A stretch of DNA of 64,000 bases from Gymnorhina tibicen (taxonomy: Eukaryota; Chordata; Aves; Passeriformes; Artamidae), in the NCBI GenBank assembly GCA_013399875.1, contig VXAZ01001116.1:3432546-3496545 (forward strand), given 5' to 3'. The notes beneath the pieces were generated by a model that searched no databases, was not told the origin of the DNA, and saw only the letters and a program-made list of their open reading frames with translations. Within the stretch, counting starts at the first letter, position 1; each line of letters begins with the position of its first letter. The translations under genes were made by a program, and so were the position numbers. This document shows, piece after piece, positions 48,245 through 61,500 of this stretch.

Positions 48245-51200
48245 GCTGTAGGGCTAATTCAGAGGGAAACATTTGAACTTTGTAAGGGCCCAGTTCTCCA
48301 TTTGCTCTTATGAACAGTCATAGTGAAGGTTTGCAAATTCAGATGCTCTTGAGTGTTTGCATCTCCCAAGATACAGAGAAAAGAAAAATCTGTAAATTTG
48401 CTCTCCAAACCCTGTCAAAGAAGATGCAATATTTTAGTCCACAACAGCTGCATTTTATCTCTGCTATGCAGCAGTCGTAAATTCTATGAGCCACACTGAT
48501 AAGTGAAATGTTTGTTTTAGAGCATGAGAATACCTATATATTTCCTTCTGCTGGAGAAGAATCATGGTGCCTTCAAACATTGCCTCTGGCTGACTGCCCC
48601 TAACACATGGGAATGCTGTGTGATAGCACCTCAGAGTCCAGCAGCAGCCTTCATTCCACACACTATGTCTGTGCTGTCAGCTCCCAGGATTTCACAGTGA
48701 ATCTCACAGTGTGTTTAAACAGTTACCTCAATGTGAAAGATTTTGACATTTTCTTAAAAAGAAGTATAGAAAGCACACCTGAAGAGTCATATGAAGATAA
48801 AATAATTAAAAGTAAATTAAAACATATCCACCACTTCAAGCCTTCTGCTGGGACCCACACTGAGGCCAGTGTACATGGGAGCCTGTTCCCAGTGTGGTCT
48901 CCCAAGGCCATAGAGACCTGTGGATTAGATGTTCAGCCCAGATGCTCAGCACCAGCAGGAGAGCACTCCTGACACTCTGAGAACCATTCCTTCTCCAGGC
49001 AGCAGGATCTGGCAGTCACATTGAAGGGTTTGCTCTATGTACTACATCTTGTTCCTAAATCCCACTCTTGTTTAGAAATGGAAACCTTCAGGTCACGATT
49101 GTTTTAAACCCCAAACACTTGACATTTATGGTAGGACACTTTCTGGATCCAGCATGGATACATCATTTAAAGACTGTAGTTCAGTCCTGCCATGTAAAAG
49201 CCATCCCTGGAGGCACAGCCTCTTCTCAGGGTGGGCAGACCCTCTCTGCCACTGCCATGAGGACCTGCTGGTGTCAGCACACACAGAGCTGGTGTGCAGG
49301 ACAGGAATAAAGAAGAGCGTTATCACGTCTTCACTTTCAAACATATGAAATTCACTCATTGTCTTTTAAAGCACACCAGACCTGAGCAGAGTGATTTAGG
49401 CTGCATACATAACACTGTTTGAACACACACCTTTTTCCTTCTGCAGTGTGAACCAGACTTCTGCTGTCACACTTCTAATTTGACATATTTAAACACCCTG
49501 ATAGGTTAATAATAGTGTCTAGGATCATAAAGCTTGTAACAGCTTCAAACTCCAGGCAACACTTCCCGATGTATCAGTACATTTTACTTAATATGTAGAT
49601 AATATTGTTTAATTTGCTCAGGGAAGATTTGTACTATGGCTGATACTGATTAAATACATGCAAGATATCTAAGGTTTGTAAATATATATGCACAAGACCT
49701 GTAAAGCTGCAAGCATGAATATCAAAACATTCTCTCCCTTGTACAGTCCAGGTAATATTAACTACTCAAACTGTGCTTCCAGTGTGACACTGCAGTACTT
49801 CAGTACATTTGGCTGGGAAGGAATTTACTAAGTAAAGCTGCATATGAAACACCCCATTCAACATCAAAGGCTGCACCTGAGCTTAGATTTTACTATGTAA
49901 ATACAGTGTAGAGAAAGACAACATGTATAAACCAGCCTGAGGTACTGAGAGTACAGTTTCTCAAAATAAAGAAATAAGATTTTTTTTTTTTAATGGATAA
50001 ACATTTCATTGAAAAGCACCTGGGTGTAATTTCCTCTGGATTTGCATTCACCATGGGCCCATCTTTGCTTCTACTGAAGTCAAGTGCAAAATTGATTGAA
50101 TGGCACCAAGGTCAGTCCCTCTGCACACATTACAAAGAAAGAGAGTTTTATTTATAAACTTCATATAAGAATTGTTACAAGATGCAGTTTTCTTCATCCA
50201 AAAATATTCAAGGTGAATAGTTATTCATGGGCACAGGGAGGACATTTTTGGTATTTCAGCATCCAGGCTCAAGCTGCAGAAATGTGATCCTTGTCTCAAA
50301 TACCAGAGCTTCAAAGGCTCAAATGTGACTGTATCCATTCTGACCCTCATGCCCTCCCCAAACCAGTGCACGGAGACTAAAAACTTTTGAGATGCATTTG
50401 TTCCATAAATGGAGGGTTTTGCTATAGCCTATGGCCATAGCCTCTGCTGGAGGTACATGGCTATGCAGCTGCATTAGTTCTCCTTGGTCCATGACCTGGA
50501 GTGGATCCATATCTAGTAGCAGTAAGGGAAGTGACTAGGGGGAAGGATGTTTTAAAAATCTTTCCCCTTGATTTACTGACACAGTAATCATATGTATTCA
50601 TCAGAGACTCAAAGTACATGATCGCTATGGTCCTTTGTTTCTTTAAAAACTTGTGGAAAATAAGATATGGAAATATACAAAATTACAACTGGGGATTTTA
50701 AGTACATCAGTTTTGGGTGCTTTTAAACACTCAGGCAGATCTGATTAAGCAGCCAAACTCCCTAGCTATTTAAGAGGTTCTTGCTCATAATATTTCCAAT
50801 AGGATTGATTTCAGGATTTTTTTTAGTTCCATTCAGTAATTCAATCTGACATGAGTAAAAACAACCAGCAATCATATCATCAATGTACACAGAGATTAGG
50901 ACAGATAAATTGAACTGTTTACACTTCAACTGCAGTCCATGGAGATGTGGTCAATACAGTCAGTGGGGTCAGGGTGACAATTCACTGATCAATTGTACGT
51001 GCCTGCTTCCAGGTGAGCTGAATAGCTCTTCAGGTGCCACTGGCTTTATTGACTGCATCCTCCCTAACTATACTGGGACTTAACTGGACACTTGAGTGCA
51101 TATGTGCCCCTCCACACACACAGACATGTAAACTGAAGTATTAACTTGCAAGCTGAATCCTGCCCTGTGCATCTCCCCTGCTTTTGTCAACGCTGCATTT

Positions 51201-51805
51201 GAGCAAACAAGGGACAGCTCTGACTATGTTTGGAACAGAATCAAATTTTTGTTAAGAAAAAGATTATCAACTAGAATACATCCCTGCAAATTATGTGAAG
51301 CAATTCTTAAGTGAGAAAAACTTTTTGGAGTATGCCAGTGAATTAGAAGATACTTTCATTTTCTTCCAGGGTGTACTTTAACTTTTGGTTTTGGTCTAAT
51401 ACAATATTTCTGCAATGTAAATCCAAACTGCATGAAGTACCATGAAGGAAGTCTTAAGTCCTAAGTGTAGATGACAAAGGCCAAAGTCCCCATGAACTAT
51501 CAACAGCTTTGTAATTAATTAGAAATTTAGTCATCACCCTAAGAGGTTTTATCACGCCTCTTCTGTCTCCCACTCCACAGTTTAGGGATTTATGTTCCTT
51601 TGCTGTAGAAATAATAGGCCAGGCAGCAAAGGTAGACATTTGCTATTGTAAATAAAAACAAATACTTTGGTTCCAGCTGTATTAAAAATGTTATCTCTGC
51701 TGTGGTAAACAAACTGTGTACAGATGAGCCAGGATTTGGATGTTCTTATGTTCTGGATAGATAGTTAATACCCTAATGTGTAACTATAATCATCTTAGAA
51801 GGAAC
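48245..51805. other. Intronic sequence without recognised genes or transposons
   Basis: No exon, RNA gene or mobile element could be identified. Open frames, including the 121-codon frame at 48607-48972, lack motifs and splice context. A T11 run lies near 49981-49991. Confidence 0.45.
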
Positions 51806-51809
51806 TGGT

Positions 51810-52508
51810 AGCAGAAACAGTGTGTGTTCCCCCCGTGCTCGGCTGGTGAAGCCCCATCTCAAATCCTGTGTTCAGTTGTGAGTCCCTTCCTACAAGAAGG
51901 ACATTGAGGTGCTGCAGTGTGTCCAGAGAAGGCCAAAAAAGCTGGGGAAGGATCTGGAGCACAAGTCTCATGAGGAGAACTGAGGGAGCTGGGGGTGTTC
52001 AGCCTGGGGTAAAGGAGGCTCGGAGGTGACCTTATCACTCTCTACAACTGCCTGAAAGGAGGCTGTGGCCAGGTGGGGGTCAGTCTGTTCTCCAAAATAG
52101 CAAGCAACAGGATAAGAGGAAATTGCCTTAAGTTGCACCAGGAGAGGTTTAGATTGGATATTAGGCAATTTTTTTTANCTACAACTGCCTGAAAGGAGGC
52201 TGTGGCCAGGTGGGGGTCAGTCTGTTCTCCCAAATAGCAAGCAACAGGATAAGAGGAAATTGCCTTAAGTTGCACCAGGAGAGGTTTAGATTGGATATTA
52301 GGCAATTTTTTTTAACTGAAATTCCAAGGACTGGAAGTGGCTGTCCATGGAAGTGGTGGAGCCACCATCCCTGGAGGCATTTAAAACATGTGTAGATATG
52401 GCTCTTAGGGACATGGTTTAGTTGTGGACTTGGCAGTACTGGGTTGATGCCTGAACCTGATCTTAAAGGTCTTTTTCAACCATAATGATTCTATGAATCT
52501 ATGATTTT
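51810..52508 (+). mobile_element. CR1 LINE, 5'-truncated 3' part with internal duplication
   Basis: The copy starts in the RT C-terminal region (AGAAACAGTGTG, then CCCCATCTCAAATCCTGTGT). It runs through the GTGTCCAGAGAAGGCCAAAA block and the RLDIR coding block to the 3' UTR (GGACTTGGCAGTACTGGGTT), ending ATGATTCTATGAATCTATGA. It is the same family as the copy at 30606-31986. A 137-bp segment (from CTACAACTGCC to the T8 run) is present twice, at 52042-52177 and 52179-52315, joined by a single N at 52178. The copies differ at one base. Removing one copy would give the normal CR1 order, so the duplication is suspected to be an assembly artefact. Confidence 0.92.
52042..52315. repeat. 137-bp near-identical direct duplication joined by one N
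   Basis: Both copies run from CTACAACTGCCTGAAAGG to a TTAGGCAATTTTTTTTA end, with a period of exactly 137. The only clear difference is TCTCCAAAAT versus TCTCCCAAAT. The N at the junction suggests a failed merge of two overlapping contigs or two alleles rather than a biological tandem. Confidence 0.95.
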
Positions 52509-52509
52509 G

Positions 52510-55500
52510 ATAGTATTCCATTTGTAGTTCTTACCTTATAGCATTGTCTTTTTTGACAATTTACCATTTATGAATAAATAATTGTTCAGCATGTCTAATC
52601 TTTTTTAAAAAGGTTTATAGGTAAAGCCTACGTAAGCCTTCTTAAATATGACTCCTTTTATGTCTTTAGAGTTTACAGTTCCCTCAGCATATCTGTTTCC
52701 AAAGTACGTGAGTTTCCATTTATATACCAACCATACAGAAATCTGATCTCACACAGTGCAGTCACAGTGGAGTTAGTCTAGTATTTTAAATAAAATAATG
52801 ATTGTGAAATAAATTTAATATCATGTTAACAGAATATGGGCTACAGTAAATTGATGTAGCTGGAAGGAATTAGAATGCAGATAGCTTTAGAGAGAGAAGA
52901 TGGCAGTTCAGCTTTGTCAGCCAAGGGTTATCTCAGATACTTTTGCTCAACAGCTGCTTTTCTTTTTCTGGTCAAAGTCCTCTTCACCTACATGCAAACA
53001 CCTCAGAGGTTTTCAGGCAACAAGCAGATTTCTGTCACAAAATGCATGCTCATCTGCTGTGTAATAAACTGCGTGCTTATACTCATCCACTAGAAAGGTT
53101 TACATGTTGTGCTCATGGGAAGCAGTATCAATTAAATCAGATTTTAGTATTTGATTTGGTTAAGCCAATATTTCTAATATAGAAGCACTGTTTCAGTATA
53201 GCATATCTGAAAAGGAAAACATTACTGCAGGCACTGGCCCTGTGTTTTTGGAATTTTTTTGTCCCTGATGGAGTTAAGCAGGATGTATATTAGTGTGAGA
53301 TGTATCCTGTTATCCTCCAGCCTTGTTAAAATGCTCAATATGGCCCCAAAAGACTATTTGCTTCTGCATAAGTTGTGTCCAAACATTTAAAATGCAAATG
53401 CACTCTGTATCCTAATTTCAAATTCAGAAATATCATCAAAGTTGGAGTGGAAAAATTTTGTGAACTTTGGATTTTCCTTTTTTTGATCTACCTCCACTGC
53501 CCTAGAGCCATTCATATAATTGTATTTTCTCTTTCATTAGTAACAAACCATTCATGGTATCTTGGATACATCACATGCAAATCCTAAAGTAAATTTAAAC
53601 AATAAAGCATAATGCACTGAAATTGCAAGGGAGGTTAGTCACAGCAGATGGGGAAACCATAAACAAATTTCTTAACGCTTTTTTGGTTCGCATTCTCAAA
53701 AAGTATCATTTTCTTCTGATAAATGTTTGTTTTCTTTGAATGGAAAATAATGAAGAGAAAGTGATTTTGGTTTGTGAGTAATGCAAAGGTAACTCCCAGG
53801 AGTGGGACATAAGCAATAAAAATCAGAGAGATTTCAAGCCAAACAGATGTGCCCCTGCTGACAGTAGTTTGGGAAATAATTTTTAAAAAAGTAATTATAC
53901 ACTCATTACATCAGAGCTGCATTCCTATTAAAAGATACGTTTCCTGTACACCACTCTTTTAGATTATGAGTGATTCTGTTTTCTAGTTGGAAGAAATTAT
54001 TTATCTTGGCAACAAATTCTGTCATGCAATTTGTCAAATGCTAGTTTGATGCTAGTTATTAACCACAAAATTATGATTTTGACTGTAATTCGAAACTAGA
54101 AAATTAAATGTGGAATTCAAGCAACATCTCTAACTCAACAGCCATAACACACAGATTTTGAGCTACTACAGGCAGGGTTTTGCCTATAGCACCTGCACAG
54201 CTGCACACACATAGCTCTGCCTCTGCTATATGTGTGACATAATGAAAATGGCATTACTGGAATGGCAAATTTAACCTGTAGATTTGTGGATTTAGTGTCC
54301 CTTAACTGATAATGTTCTTTAGTAGGATATTACTGGCACTGATGTCATTACAGCATAATGATGCCATTAAAGCTTTACACATAAAAGAACATGATGGTGT
54401 CACTGATATATCCATATGGTAAATTTATTCTTCAGGACATCTAGACTTATAATTGAGATTATGAGAAGTCTGGGCAAATTCAAGACTGTATTACTTACAA
54501 ATAATTTGAAATATTTTCACACAGATGTTTCAGTTAATGCTGTAATGGAAGAAAACAGCTACATAAAGTGTTTTCAGGGGGATGGTAGATATTTCCAATT
54601 TGTAATCTCTAATGAGAATAACCAATGAACTCAAGTTTTAGAAGCCACTCTTAAATTTATCTTCATTAGCACTTTCCAAACAGACTTTTGCCCAAACATT
54701 CTACAACTTACAAAACCTATTGAGCTACAGCCACTTTCTCTAGCATTCGTTCAACTACCTCCAGGTACTGGGGTATTTTTTGCACAGAAAACACAAACTT
54801 GTGCCAAATTTTCTCTTTGACTAAAACAACTCCCAAACCCCAAACCCAGTTTTACAACTCTGCTGTACCACATGGCTAGCTTTCCTCCTGGTTCCTCCTC
54901 TGGCCCAACAAGGGTGGACCCAGAATGAGTTTTGTCCTTGAATTCAAGATCTCTGCCTCAATGTGCAGTGTGCTGCTGGGATCAAGTGTGATGACTGTTT
55001 ACCCTGTGTTATTAAGCTGTTGATTAGGCTGCGGGAATAGACAACTGAGAATTGTACATCAGTCAGTTCAAATGGCTGAGCATCACTTGATTAAACAGTA
55101 AAGTCTAAACACACTGTGCAGGGAATAGAAAAAAAGTGGGTTTCCCTGGTGTCGATTCATCCAGTTCAGAGCTTGTGAAATATTCAGTGGGTAGCAGCAT
55201 GGACTCCCACATACGTTACTTGTCATACAGCACTGAAAAGGAAAGGCATTTCTGCTGATTCAAAGAGTTTGCTGCATAGGACTGCACGTGATTTCCTACC
55301 CAAGACAAGGCAGGGAGATGGTAGAAGGAAAGCTGATAAAGATAAGGGTGGCAACAAGATGATGGCTTTAAGTAATCATGTCCTGGACAGATGCTGAATT
55401 CAGAGAATTCGACATGAGCAATGTGCATACAGATACAAAAGAGGATAATTTGAGAATACTTTACAAACGCCATTATTTTGTGTGTTAGTTCTAAGGTAAG

Positions 55501-58500
55501 TGCTGTGAAGTGAAAATGTTGGCTAGTATTTAATCCAGTGGCATTAAAAACATGGGCTTTTTAGGGAGTAGCAGAACAAGGCAATGTTTTTACAGCTTTG
55601 TCTCCTGTATCACTAGCTCAGGTACAAGACCTCACCATCTCCAAGTCTCTTATTCCTTCTCTTCAAATTCACCAAGCAGAAAGAGGTCTCCTCACTCCTT
55701 TATCCTCTAACTGCTGACCAGATAAAACACAGCAGATGCTGAAACTGGTTGTCAGCTCCATGCTGAGAACCACGTGTTTATTGATTTGTCAGTACACAGG
55801 TTGTCACCCACCAACCATGGGGTCAAACAGACAACCACTGAGCTCTTGCTGCTGTTTTTCATCCAGTGATTATACTAATTTGGGACTCTTGTGTGAAACC
55901 AGTCAGTGTCAAACCTCTCAGGATGAAAGGGCATTTGCGTCTCTACTTTTGTGTTAGATCTGACTGAAGTGTGCCCATTGATAATAACATTTCTGAGAAG
56001 GACATGACAGATAGTAAGACAGCAAGATCGCACACGCTTTATTTCACGGGGAAGCCAAACTAAAAATCTTGTTATACAGAGGAGTCCGTAGGGTAATTTT
56101 GTTAAATCACACAAAGCTAAACTGAAAGCTGTCTGCATCTCTTTTTTTTAATGTGGCATATCTAACAGAGCTTCATGTGTTTCTCACAGGGTCAGACGAT
56201 GTTGATAATCTGAATGTGACAGCCTAGATGGGCACTTGTAGGGCAACCCAAAACAGAGGTTCTCTGAATAAATCACCCTGCAAGCACCTTTCTCTGTCCC
56301 TCCAGTATTTACTGGAGAGAGCCACCTATCCAGATACAACTAGGAAAAAGGGATCTGATTCAAATTGACTCATGTGACTGAGTTTTAAACAATTACAAAG
56401 TGTCTTTAATGTGCAGAAGGCTATTTAAGTGCTAAGAAAGAAATGACATTATCAAATTTTATTTGGTGCAACCCACATAAATCTGCTGTATCCTTTACTT
56501 GTGTTGCTTTTAAGACCATTATTACTTTGAGTTTTTAAGACCCTGTAAGGCTCTCATCCTGCCAACTGGGTGTACGCAACTCTCCTGATGCCTTTTGAAG
56601 ACTACGAAGAGAGATTGCTTCTAGAGATGCTTTTGACTATACTACCATCTCCTTGTTCTTCCCACTCCCTCCAACTCTCCAGTCGAAGCTTCCTCTTAAC
56701 ACCACTTACATAAAGATATGCAGTCACAGAGACCTCACAGAAATTGGGCAATGTCTGAGAGAAATTCAACCCAGCATAGCTCGGCATATGTGGGTTGCCC
56801 AATTCCACTTTGCAAATGGCACTGGTCAGGAAAGAAGTGACTCTTAATGGGAGATGGACTTTTTTTACTGGCCTGGTCAGGGAAGCTTCACAGTTGCTTT
56901 GTAGCTTACTTGTCAGGAAGCACATCCACACTTCTATCAAGGTATGCACAAGTAGGTTGGGAATGCACAGTACAAAAAAGTGCAGGGTTTCCCCAGATAA
57001 TGGTGAAGTAGCAGGTTCTGAGATGGGGAACAACACAGGCTGTCAGTGTGCACCTCTGTGCAGCATCACGCTGGGTCGTACAGGTGACTTTGTGTGGAAT
57101 ATCTTAGGTGTCCCTAAGATGGAAGTGCTGGTACAACATGTCCATACCCCTGGAGTGCCTTCAGAGCAGAGGCTTGCTTTGATGGAGAGGAAGGACAGTT
57201 GACTTTTCACTGTGATATCTTCTCAGATAAAACCCCTTTGTTCAGGGGAGAGGAGTTACCTATTAGTTGAAGAATATCAACTCATGATCTGTCACATAGA
57301 GAAACTTCCTTGCTATTCCTGGACAGGACATTTTTACTTGTCAAAGTCTAAAAGGCTTATTTGTAAGCCTAAAAATAAACAGTCACTAGCCAATAACCCC
57401 ATGCCAGGCCTAGATTTTGAAAAACATGAAATGTTTCCTAATCCAGAGAAATCACCTTGCTCTCTTTTAGGTAAGAAAAAAAATCCCAAAGCAACACATT
57501 CTTTGAAGGCCTATTCATCTTCATTTATACTTTTTCTGTCAAAGGATACCTGACACAGGGAAATTACTTTTTGATCTAAAATGGCAGTTTCTGTCTCCTG
57601 TAACAGACACATGCCAGGAGAGAACATGTTGGTAATGCTGGTGTCAGAATAGCATAAAGTAGTTGAGAAAACTGAAGAGATTAATTTCTGTCTTTTGTGG
57701 GATTCAGTAACATAATTTGATAAAACTCATAATGAAATCCCTTTTGCCTTTTCTCTTTTGCACAGCAGGAATATCTGTAAAACAAGCAAATTCACAATCT
57801 CTACAAAAAAATGTTGCCAGCCAAGGCAATGCTGTCATGGAAGTATGATGGAAAGTACCACACAGTGCCAACATTTAAGGGTACTTACTTTCAACCATTC
57901 TGCTACAGTGCTGGAGTAGATGTTGTAAAACTCTCCATGTAGCCAATTTCATGGTCCAAGTGGAATGAAATGCAATGTATATTAAGCATACATTACGAGA
58001 GGGGAGAAGGAATGAGATCTGTAATATTTTCAGCTGTAACCTTCTAAAATGGGATGGTCTAAATACAGCCTCTGGGCAAGAGAAATTACTGCATCCACAC
58101 TAGCCCTGGAAGAGGCAGAGGGTGGAAGCATAAATGCAATAAAGTACTTATCCTTCAAGATGCCCTCATTACTTTGCTGGGGTTCTGAAGCTGTTCCCTA
58201 ACCACCCCAACTTGAGCTTCAACAGGTAAGAAAGCTGCCATCATTCATTTGTTGCTGAAGACAGAATGTAACTTAAGACCGCACAAAGTAAAATTTTCCT
58301 ATGTATTCAGAATATCCAATTACTTTGCTTGAGATTACAGAGATGTAGATCAAATATTCATTAGATTTTATACAAAAACTGTATCTTCAGTACTCAAGCA
58401 CAATAATTTTTTCCTGGTTTCACTTCTGTGTTACAAAGTTCTTCTCTGTGCTAGTTTTGACTGGGGTATTACACCTGCCTGCCTGTGAGAAGTGGTGAAT

Positions 58501-61500
58501 GAGTTGTTTTGTTTTGCTTGTGTGCTTAAGACTTTTCCTTTACTGTTAAATGGTCTTTATCCAACCCACAAGTTTTCTCAGCTTTACTATTCTAATTCTT
58601 TCCCCTATCCCACTGAAGGAAAGTGAGTGAGTAGCTGTGTGAGGATCAGTTTATGTCTGGGCTTAAACCATGACATCCTCTAATTGTTAAAAAAATACAA
58701 ACATGCACATGGTGAAATGTTGCCATTTTTATGTAATTAATAAGGATATGATTTTTTCTCAGACAAAAGCTCACTGATCTCCTCTAACCTTTACCACAGT
58801 AAAAAAGCAATAAGACATCATGTTTAACATCAGAAATTAGCACCTGAATCACAGAAAGTCACAGTAACCAGGGAAACTGAACAGTGGCATGGACAGGTTT
58901 TCATTAAAGCATGGATGGGATGAGAATTAATATGATTATTGTAGGATACTGGCTTTTGAACAACAGCAGTTCATTGTAACTTACTTTGCGTTTGATGGTG
59001 AGGAAGAATTTTGTGCCTAGGGAGAAGCATTCAAAGGCAAGTATTTTGGTGAGGGCTATACAGAGTTTCTAAATGGATGGGATTTTCTACAGATGAAAAT
59101 GCCTTTGTCACAGACCATGATGGATGATGGTCTTGCCTGAGAGGCATGTGGGGATGATGCTCACAGAAGAGTCCTCTGCTAACAGACATAGGAGCTGGGC
59201 TGTGGATTGCCACCATCAGCCATTTTCCTTCCTCTATGTAACCCTCAGCTGTGACTGAATAATGAGAATATATTTAAGATGTTCTTGGCAGACGTTTCTG
59301 CAGCTGGCAATGCAGGGAGGGATGAAGCCCTGCTCTGACAGCAGTTTCAAGAGCATTGTCCACAGCTAGTGATGCTCTCCTGTGGCAGACATGCACCCAG
59401 GCAACAATGCTGGCAGCAACCCGACAACCAGAAAAGCAAGACTAGGAAAAATAATGCATATTATCTGCATATTATTTCATCCTCCTCTTGGTGAACAAAG
59501 TGCATTCTCCCACAGTGATCTGCTGATGTTGTGATGGGGAGACAGACCCCTCCCAGCAGTTTCTTCCTCTCCAAGGGCTGACACGGGTCCACATCTGCTC
59601 TCCTGCCACCACAGGCTGCCTATCACCCATTTCACACATCCCAGTCATCAGCTTGTGGGGGGCACCTGACCTGGGCACCATGACCTCGTGAACTGCTAGG
59701 GCTCAGCAGTAGCCTTTTTGCCAGTAACTGATGCTGTCTGGCAGGAACCAGAGCTACTGGTGTGGTTCCTGGCAATATGGAGAATTCCAGCAAGGATTAC
59801 TCTACTCAGTGGCATTTGTGCTGCCTCACATGACGATCCAGGAGCAGAGCTTCTCCTCTAAGCCTGTTGTCTGTGGTTGTGAAAAGAAAGAAGCACACCC
59901 AGCAAGTGGCTCATCCTGCGCAGCTCAGGCACTCATCCCAGCATGGCAAACTCTCTCCTTGGAGGTGCAGACTTCCACTCCCTCCGTTACTGATGAGGAG
60001 GCCTACAAGACCAGTTTACACTACAGTAACTTTCTGAAAGCAAGGCCTGGTGAGATGGCTTTGGGCCTCAGCTTTCCACTGAGCAAAATAATCAGCTTTT
60101 TAATTCACAGTGAAATACATAGTATATACAGGACTATACAGAGGACTCCTATAGCCTTTGCATTACATCTGCCCTTGTGGGACATTTCCTTGCAGAAAAC
60201 TGCTTTTTGAGCAACACTGGTCAGTTTGCTGGTCTGAGGAAGCCACCAGTCTATAAAACTTTCTAAAGAGTAAAATATATATAATGAAGCCTTTCTGAGT
60301 TATATTCTTTTTCATTAGATGAGACAACAGCAGCTGTATGCCTGCCTGATTGTAATATTTATATCACCTCAGAGGACAGTAGAAGATAAAATAGCTTTTC
60401 CCCTACAAACACCTGAACATTGAAATTTTCAGAATTAAACTTTTCCAAAGATGCCAAATATTTGTGTCAACATTAAAACAGAGAAAGAGGTACATGGCAA
60501 GGTTTGGACAAGGCATAGGACAAAAGGAGCTTAGATTTTTAAATTTTTTTTTTATTTGCAACCTTTTTTCAAATGTGGAACCAGAGAGGGAAGAAGGAAT
60601 TAGAGAGGAATGGCAGAGACCCTGGCCTTGAAGAGGAAGCCATGAATTATAGCATGTGGGTCTTGAACATTTCCTCATGTAAACTGTCTCCCTGGAGCTC
60701 CAGTCCCAGTGGGGGCCTTTAATTGCTATGTGAAAGCAAGTAATATTAATTGAATCGAGTATGTATTCACTTGCTGTGAGTATCATGCCAGTAAAACCTC
60801 ATCACTCAAATGTTCATGAGAAGCAAACACTGAGTGCAAGTCAGCCCAAAATGGATTAGTTATTTGAAACTATAAACCAATCAAAAGGAAATTTTCTGTA
60901 ATGTTTGACTCATTTTTACTAACTGGAGTAAATCAAAACTTCCTCAGAAAAGCAAATTCTTAGTAAGTCCTTCCCTGTTCAAATGAGTTTTTGTAAGTAT
61001 AGCACAGCAATACAAGACCCAGACTTTGAAAAGACTCTTCAGACATAAGAAAGATTTGTTAGTTTCCAATGCAGAAAAACATCTAAATTGCTTATTTTTA
61101 ACTTTCTGTGTTTTAAAAACAGTGAAGAGAGGCAAAAAGCCTCTTTCTCTGCCATGCAGAAGGATAACAAGGTATTCTTTGCTTTCAGTACCCCTTGGAA
61201 TAATTTGTAGAGGTAATTACAGGAAAAAGGTCTCTGAAGACTTACATTCAGTATTCTCCCAATTTCCAACAACAAAAACGTTGAAAGTTTCCACTTATTT
61301 TTACCAAGTTGTTAATTTTTATATCAAAGTGTCCTAAAATAACAGCTGTGTAATTTGCCACAGAAAAGGTTTTTAATCTTAATTAGTTACTTTTTTCCTT
61401 TATTTCTCTTGTCTGTTAACTATACCAACAGAAGCCAAAAACTGATCAGAGATGCTAAATCCCTGCAAGCACTTGGGTTACCTTTCTAGCCTTCCATCAG

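Noticed and set aside
56602..57202. Overlapping 144- and 135-codon frames on opposite strands
   Set aside because: Both strands are open over the same bases and neither shows motifs, so chance is the simpler reading.
59731..60210. 159-codon open frame on the plus strand
   Set aside because: No domain, no biased codon pattern and no recognisable homologue. Frames of this length are expected by chance somewhere in 64 kb on six frames.
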